Position numbers and translations under genes: made by a program. Shown here piece after piece: positions 59,716 through 64,000 of a stretch of 64,000 nt of DNA. The DNA is taken from the NCBI GenBank assembly GCA_029204225.1, contig CM055099.1, positions 63,254,142 through 63,318,141 of the forward strand. Reading direction: 5' to 3'. The notes beneath the pieces are model-generated. The model was not told the DNA's origin, did not search any database, and was given only the letters and a program-made list of their open reading frames with translations. Numbering within the stretch: the stretch's first letter is position 1; the number at the start of each line of letters is the position of its first letter. Source of the stretch: Diphasiastrum complanatum. Its lineage: Eukaryota > Streptophyta > Lycopodiopsida > Lycopodiales > Lycopodiaceae.

Positions 59716-60477
59716 TGTTGGAGGGTTTGCGGATCCCAAGGCAACCCGTAACCCTAGCTAATAAGTGAGAGGGATTTGGCACCCTGTGTGTGTAAGTCCA
59801 ACCCAATGATCACATAGTTATTTGATTGACCAGTTAAAAGTTAGTAAAAGGACTTAGGCCTTTTTGCGGGACTTTTAATGTCGCAGGGCCTAAATGTCAA
59901 GTTAGTGAATAAAGTTGGGTTTCCCTCCAATTTTGATGATTCCCACACTTTTTAAAATATGAATAAAAAGAGAGGCAAGACTGGACCAGTAGGATTCAGA
60001 GGCAAGGGTCCTCCTCTCTACTATAAAAAGGGACCAACTCGAGTTGCTCCTGATGTTTATTTCCTCATTTCCATAAAGCAGATTGGTTCTCTTTAGAAAT
60101 GGATTGATGAATGTCCTTGCTCTTCCTCTCTTTTCCTCCATTTCTCATGCTTTCTTTGGATTTTGCTAATTGTTGGATTTGATCGTTATTGGGATTGCTG
60201 TTATTTATGCTTTTTGCGAGAGAGAAAGGGAGAGAAAGAAAGAGTAAGTTTCTATCATTGTTGTGGATTTAGGGTTAATGGAAGTAGGGTTAATGGATGT
60301 AGTGTTAATGCTTAGTGTTAATGGATGTTAGTGTTAGATCCTCCATTCATGTTGAAATCTGAACTATACTATCGCTCTCATGGGAACGAACCTACGCGTG
60401 ACAACTAACTTCATCTCCTTGATGCTAGATTGATTAATTCTTGGGTTGAGGATAGGCGAGGAAAGAAACCCACTACA
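59716..60477 (+). repeat. Ty3-type LTR, copy E, inside the pol of another element
   Basis: Starts TGTTGGAGGGTTTGCGGATC and ends CACTACA; partner of copy D at 54035. It interrupts the pol frame right after NYLRVGHI. The primer site TGGCGCC follows at 60482. Confidence 0.82.
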
Positions 60478-60481
60478 ATTT

Positions 60482-60500
60482 TGGCGCCGTCATCGGGGAT
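60482..60500 (+). promoter_or_regulatory. Primer binding site of LTR E
   Basis: TGGCGCCGTCATCGGGGAT, the same type as the degenerate site after LTR D and as in some plant Ty3 lineages. Confidence 0.6.
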
Positions 60501-60559
60501 TTATTCGGACTAGGGGGAGCTCCAGATATAGCAGATCAACCGCCAACCATACCGGCAGT

Positions 60560-61655
60560 ACAAGCAGGTCCATCCTCATCAAGGACATATCTATGGATTT
60601 TGTAGTTGGACTTCCAAAGACCCAACGACAAAATGATTCTATTTAGGTTGTAGGTTAACTAAGTTAGCTGCATTCATACCAGTCAAGTCAACTATAAAGG
60701 CTTTTGAATTAGCCCAGATCTTTGTTGAAAGATTATTTCGGTTGTATGATCTGCCCAGTGACATTGTTAGTGATAGAGATCCTAAGTTCACAGGTCACTT
60801 TTGGTCAACAGTATTCCATAAACTTGAAACTTCTTTGAGTTTAAATTCTTCTGATCATCCTGAATCAGATGGCCAGATAGAAAGGACTAATCAAACTATG
60901 GAAGATATTTTGAAGACGTATGTTTCTCACACACAATCTCATTGGGAAGATTATCTCCCACTGGTTGAGTTTGCATATAATAGTAGAAAACATTATGCTA
61001 CAAGTTACAGTCCTTTTGTGCTTATGTACGGTTTTCAACCTAGATCTCCAATAAATGTTGAGACGAAGTCTGTTAAGATCCAGAAGGTTGCTAGTTTTTT
61101 GCATGATATGCAAGAGATGTTGCAAATGGCTAAGGATAGTATCCGTAGTGTTCAGGATAGGGCTAAACACTATACCGATCTTAAGATATCTCCAAGAGAT
61201 TTTATAGTTGATGACTGGGTATATCTTAGGATTCCAAAAGATTCTAAGATGTTACGTACAGGGAAGCATTATAAGTTGTCCACCCGTTATTGTGGACCTT
61301 TCAAGTGTACGTAGAATTGGTTCTTTGGCGTATGACCTCAATCTTCAAGGAAAATCGACTACACACCCAGTGTTTCATGTAAGTCATTTGAAACTAAGTT
61401 TACATGATGGTGATACAGTTGGATCATATGAGGATTTATCCCATTTGGAAGATTTGTCGCTTAGTGTACCTTTGGAACCTGAGAAAGTGCTCAGAACCAG
61501 AGATAAACAATTGAGAAAGCGTTCTATCTCTGAGTGCTTAATTCGGTGGAAGGGTCGTATTGAGGATGATGATTCGTGGGAGAGAGTTGATAACATAAAG
61601 AAGAATTGCCTGAAGTTTAGCTTCTAAGGATAGAAGCAGTTTAAGGAGGGAAGAA
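60560..61655 (+). pseudogene. Ty3 integrase with chromodomain-like tail and polypurine tract
   Basis: Text starts SISMDFVVGLPKTQRQNDSI (first catalytic Asp region), then with stops to 60741, then a 190-codon frame: DLPSDIVSDRDPKFTGHFW (second Asp), HPESDGQIERTNQTMEDILK (Glu), FAYNSRKHYATSYSPFVLMY, DDWVYLRIPKDSKML. A frameshift near 61305 leads to frame 61208-61627: STTHPVFHVSHLKLSL and, at the end, SISECLIRWKGRIEDDDSWE, which matches the chromodomain pattern of Ty3 chromoviruses. A purine tract (61641-61655) precedes LTR C. Near-identical to 7164-8093 but better preserved. RT and RNase H of this element are gone. Confidence 0.85.
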
Positions 61656-62175
61656 TGTTATGTCCATCACCAGTACATAGGATACAGTATACTCCTAGTC
61701 TTGGATAAACGGTACTCTAGTGAAACAAGTTGTTAATTATGCCACATCATACTGGACGTGACCCGAAAGTAACTAATATCGTTGTGAGGTCCAGAACACA
61801 GTAAATGGAGTTTAGACAAGGTATGAGAGAGTGTATGCATGTGTTGAGTTATCAATAGCAATTCTATGAATAGTTGGTCCATGCTTAGGAGTCTATTCTA
61901 GGTGAATCTATATATAGAAAATTTAGGGCTATGCATGGCTATCTGCCCAAGTTGCTTTTGGCTCTATATATTGGGTTCAAACTCGCCCTACTCCTCATCA
62001 TGGTTTTAGATTCATTGCCAGGCTCTCACTCTATATTCATGTTTCTTGTTCTTTGGCTTGGGGGTGAGGCTTCTAGAGTTTGATTGGATGCTTCTACTTG
62101 GTTGGGTGGTTTCTCCATAGTGTGTTATAATTGTGTTTGTGATTTGTAAGCAGGATCTAAAGAGCTTCCCTTATA
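61656..62175 (+). repeat. Ty3 LTR, copy C (3' LTR)
   Basis: Starts TGTTATGTCCATCACCAG after the polypurine tract; TATATATT at 61965-61972; ends at CCCTTATA near 62175. Pairs with copy B in the same orientation. Confidence 0.87.
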
Positions 62176-62231
62176 TAGGGTGTACTCTTCCTATGGAAAA
62201 CTAGATAAGAGAATAGCATGTGAGTGATAGT

Positions 62232-62957
62232 TGTCAGAAATTGTGAACTCCTGCAACTTTGCCGCAAGGCAAAGCGAAGCGACATGAAGCGAAGATCGAA
62301 TGGTTAACAATTCATGAAAGTCAACGTACCTCGAAAACCCTAAGACAGAAGCAAAGCGAAACTTGAAGGTCGAATGATTCGTGAAAGTCAAACATGCCTC
62401 CAGAACCAAAAGATATGACATGACACGAAACGAAAAGAAAACGAAGGAAAATCTTTTGTGCTGCCAACTAGCAACTCAACGGGTGTGGAGTCTTGAACTT
62501 CACACTCAGCTGAAACAGTTAGCAATAACAAAGAGTAACTAACTAGTTTATTAGCATTAGCTACTCTTGTAATTTTCTATGTAGCTATCTTGTAAACTCC
62601 ACACAGTGGAGATATAAACAAAATTCTGGATCAACAGAGAGAAAGAGAGAGAATAGTGAGCGAAAAGAATAGAAAAAATAGAGAAACAAAATAGTTGTGC
62701 ATGAAAGTCTGCCAACGAGCAGAACACAGCAATAGAGCAGAGTGTCAGGCCACCAACAAGCGAGATACTGATCATCTCGCTCTAAAAAAATCAAAACTGA
62801 TAATACAGTTGCTCCTTCTCTTTGATTTTTCGCCCTCTTGATTGCTAGAATGATTTTTGTTCTATGATCTATAGTCGCGTGCCTAGGATCCTAGAAGCTT
62901 TTACGTAAGAAAACCAAACGAAAACAATTTGTTCGTGAAACAAATCCATTCGTGACA
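62232..62957 (+). repeat. 5' LTR of second copia element of the 10.5-14.6 kb family
   Basis: Starts TGTCAGAAATTGTGAACTCC and ends CATTCGTGACA (TGTCA/TGACA termini); 726 bp, nearly the same as the minus-strand copy at 10468-11194. A primer-type site TGATATCAAAGCA follows at 62958-62970. The minus-strand frames here are LTR shadows. The short spacer 62176-62231 shows nothing. Confidence 0.85.
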
Positions 62958-63089
62958 TGATATCAAAGCACTCAGATGTTAACGCCATGGTATCAGTTAT
63001 CGCAACTGATATCTGAACAATGATTTTCTAGGCAACACAATATGGCTACAACGATCCAGACAAGAATAGAAATCAGTCTTGATTGCAAA

Positions 63090-63588
63090 AAACTACAGGA
63101 TATGAAAATTCAAAATCAAAACACTTCTGAAGGGCGAAGGCATCTGGTCGGTGACCGAACTCACAGAGGTGCAGCCTCCAAAGGGAGACCCGAGGAGAGC
63201 TGAATGGATTAGAAAGGATGAGTCTGCAATGGCAATCCTTGTTTCGTCCATCAATGAAAATCTACTCATACAGATTGAAAACCGCGAAAGCAGCCATGCA
63301 GCATGGAAAAGACTAAAACAGAAGTATGAAGTGAGGACTGCAACTTCAGTGATGCATCTTTACAATCGGCTGCAATCCATACGATGGGATGGCAACCAAT
63401 TAGATCAGCATGTTGAGAAGATCGTAACGATCTTCGCTCAACTCGATGCATCAGGTCAGGAACACCAGGTCCCAACACCACAACAGCTGATGTACTTCAT
63501 GAAATCTCTACCTGCGTCCTATCAGCCATTGAGAATGCTCATGCTGAGTCTACTAGATATGACATTTGTTTCAACCATTAAAAACTAA
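63090..63588 (+). pseudogene. Copia gag (UBN2-type) fragment
   Basis: The frame can be followed from KTLLKGEGIWSVTELTEVQP (about 63120) through ESAMAILVSSINENLLIQIE, SHAAWKRLKQKYE, LYNRLQSIRWDGNQLDQHVE and QQLMYFMKSLPASYQPLRML, a typical copia gag capsid. An ATG-less start region and a stop after VSTIKN at 63586 mark the end; from there the text is Ty3. The frame itself is open over about 155 codons. Confidence 0.8.
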
Positions 63589-63590
63589 AG

Positions 63591-64000
63591 ATTATGAAAA
63601 AGCTAAACAAGAACAGTTGTGTTTTATTTGCATGGGTAAGGGACACACAGTTCGATAGTGTCCTGAAGGACTCTTTAATAATAATAAAAAAGATAACAAG
63701 CAAGCACACCTGATCCAAACCTTGAGTTTCCCCACTAATTCGGCAGTTACCGAAATAGAGGTGTTTCATGAAGACCATGAGCACCATTGTCAATTCACCA
63801 CTGCTATGCTAGGGAGATCCTCCAGCTTTGGGATGCACGATCTAGTACGTATGCATGGAAAAATTGGCAATTAGTCAATAAGAGTAAATAATGGATGATG
63901 AAAAAATTGGCAATCAGTCAATAATAGTAATAATGGATGATGGGGCAACCCATAATTTCATCAATTACACCCTAATTAAGAAGCTACAACTCTCAAAAAC
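63591..64000 (+). pseudogene. Ty3 zinc knuckle and protease start, cut by window end
   Basis: Text reads CFICMGKGHTVR, stop, CPEGLF (a CCHC zinc knuckle with a stop inside), then about 63930-64000 gives IIVIMDDGATHNFINYTLIK, a retropepsin start in which the usual DSG is DDG. A 43-bp unit (AAAAATTGGCAAT.AGTCAAT onward) is doubled in tandem at 63859-63944. Not the natural continuation of the copia gag before it. Confidence 0.65.

Overview
The window reads as nuclear DNA of a land plant with a large, repeat-packed genome. Evidence: a six-exon gene for a plant-type MRS2/CorA magnesium transporter with GT-AG introns, one of them about 10 kb; dense Ty1/copia and Ty3 LTR retrotransposons in several families with plant-style primer sites (initiator-Met tRNA type and a TGGCGCC type); a LINE and hAT-type DNA transposon relics; and long GA/CT microsatellites. 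A fern or gymnosperm would fit the long transposon-filled introns, but the sequence alone does not settle the lineage. No rRNA, tRNA, CRISPR array or bacterial-style operon was seen.

Layout. 1-22320 is a nested pile of degraded LTR elements: a copia 3' end on the minus strand, a Ty3 pol on minus (725-2676), a copia element with LTR, primer site, gag and most of pol (2836-7163) fused to a Ty3 integrase end and LTR (7164-8585), a second Ty3 pol (8586-10467) cut by a minus-strand copia element (10468-14580), then pieces of a third copia family (15291-22320) with a 1.2-kb LTR and an inverted partial copy of it. 22321-25190 holds mostly unassigned DNA and a short minisatellite.

25190-42570 is the only convincing host locus: an MRS2-type Mg2+ transporter (exons at 25935, 30366, 30923, 41108, 41422, 42104; 477 codons plus stop, all exon phases consistent, GMN motif present). 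Intron 1 (4.0 kb) holds copia fragments. Intron 3 (10.06 kb) holds a 233-bp hAT-like MITE with an 8-bp target duplication, a CT/CA microsatellite, an internally deleted LINE and a decayed hAT-like transposase.

42570-46240 is largely unassigned but contains a striking fold-back array of ~55-bp units (44925-45365). 46240-64000 is again retrotransposon-dominated: a Ty3 pol on minus with two successive retropepsin domains, a copia fragment, a Ty3 LTR carrying a 176-bp GA tract with leader and gag, a further LTR/leader, and a nearly complete but rearranged Ty3 element (LTR 55954-56455, LTR 61656-62175) whose reverse transcriptase region has been replaced by a foreign LTR. The window ends in the 5' part of a second member of the copia family found at 10.5-14.6 kb, which itself runs into Ty3 gag/protease sequence.

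Almost all transposon reading frames are broken by stops, frameshifts or deletions, so apart from the transporter none looks able to make a full functional protein. Boundaries of nested elements are by eye and mostly good to tens of bases; LTR ends with TG...CA and an adjacent primer site or polypurine tract are the most secure.
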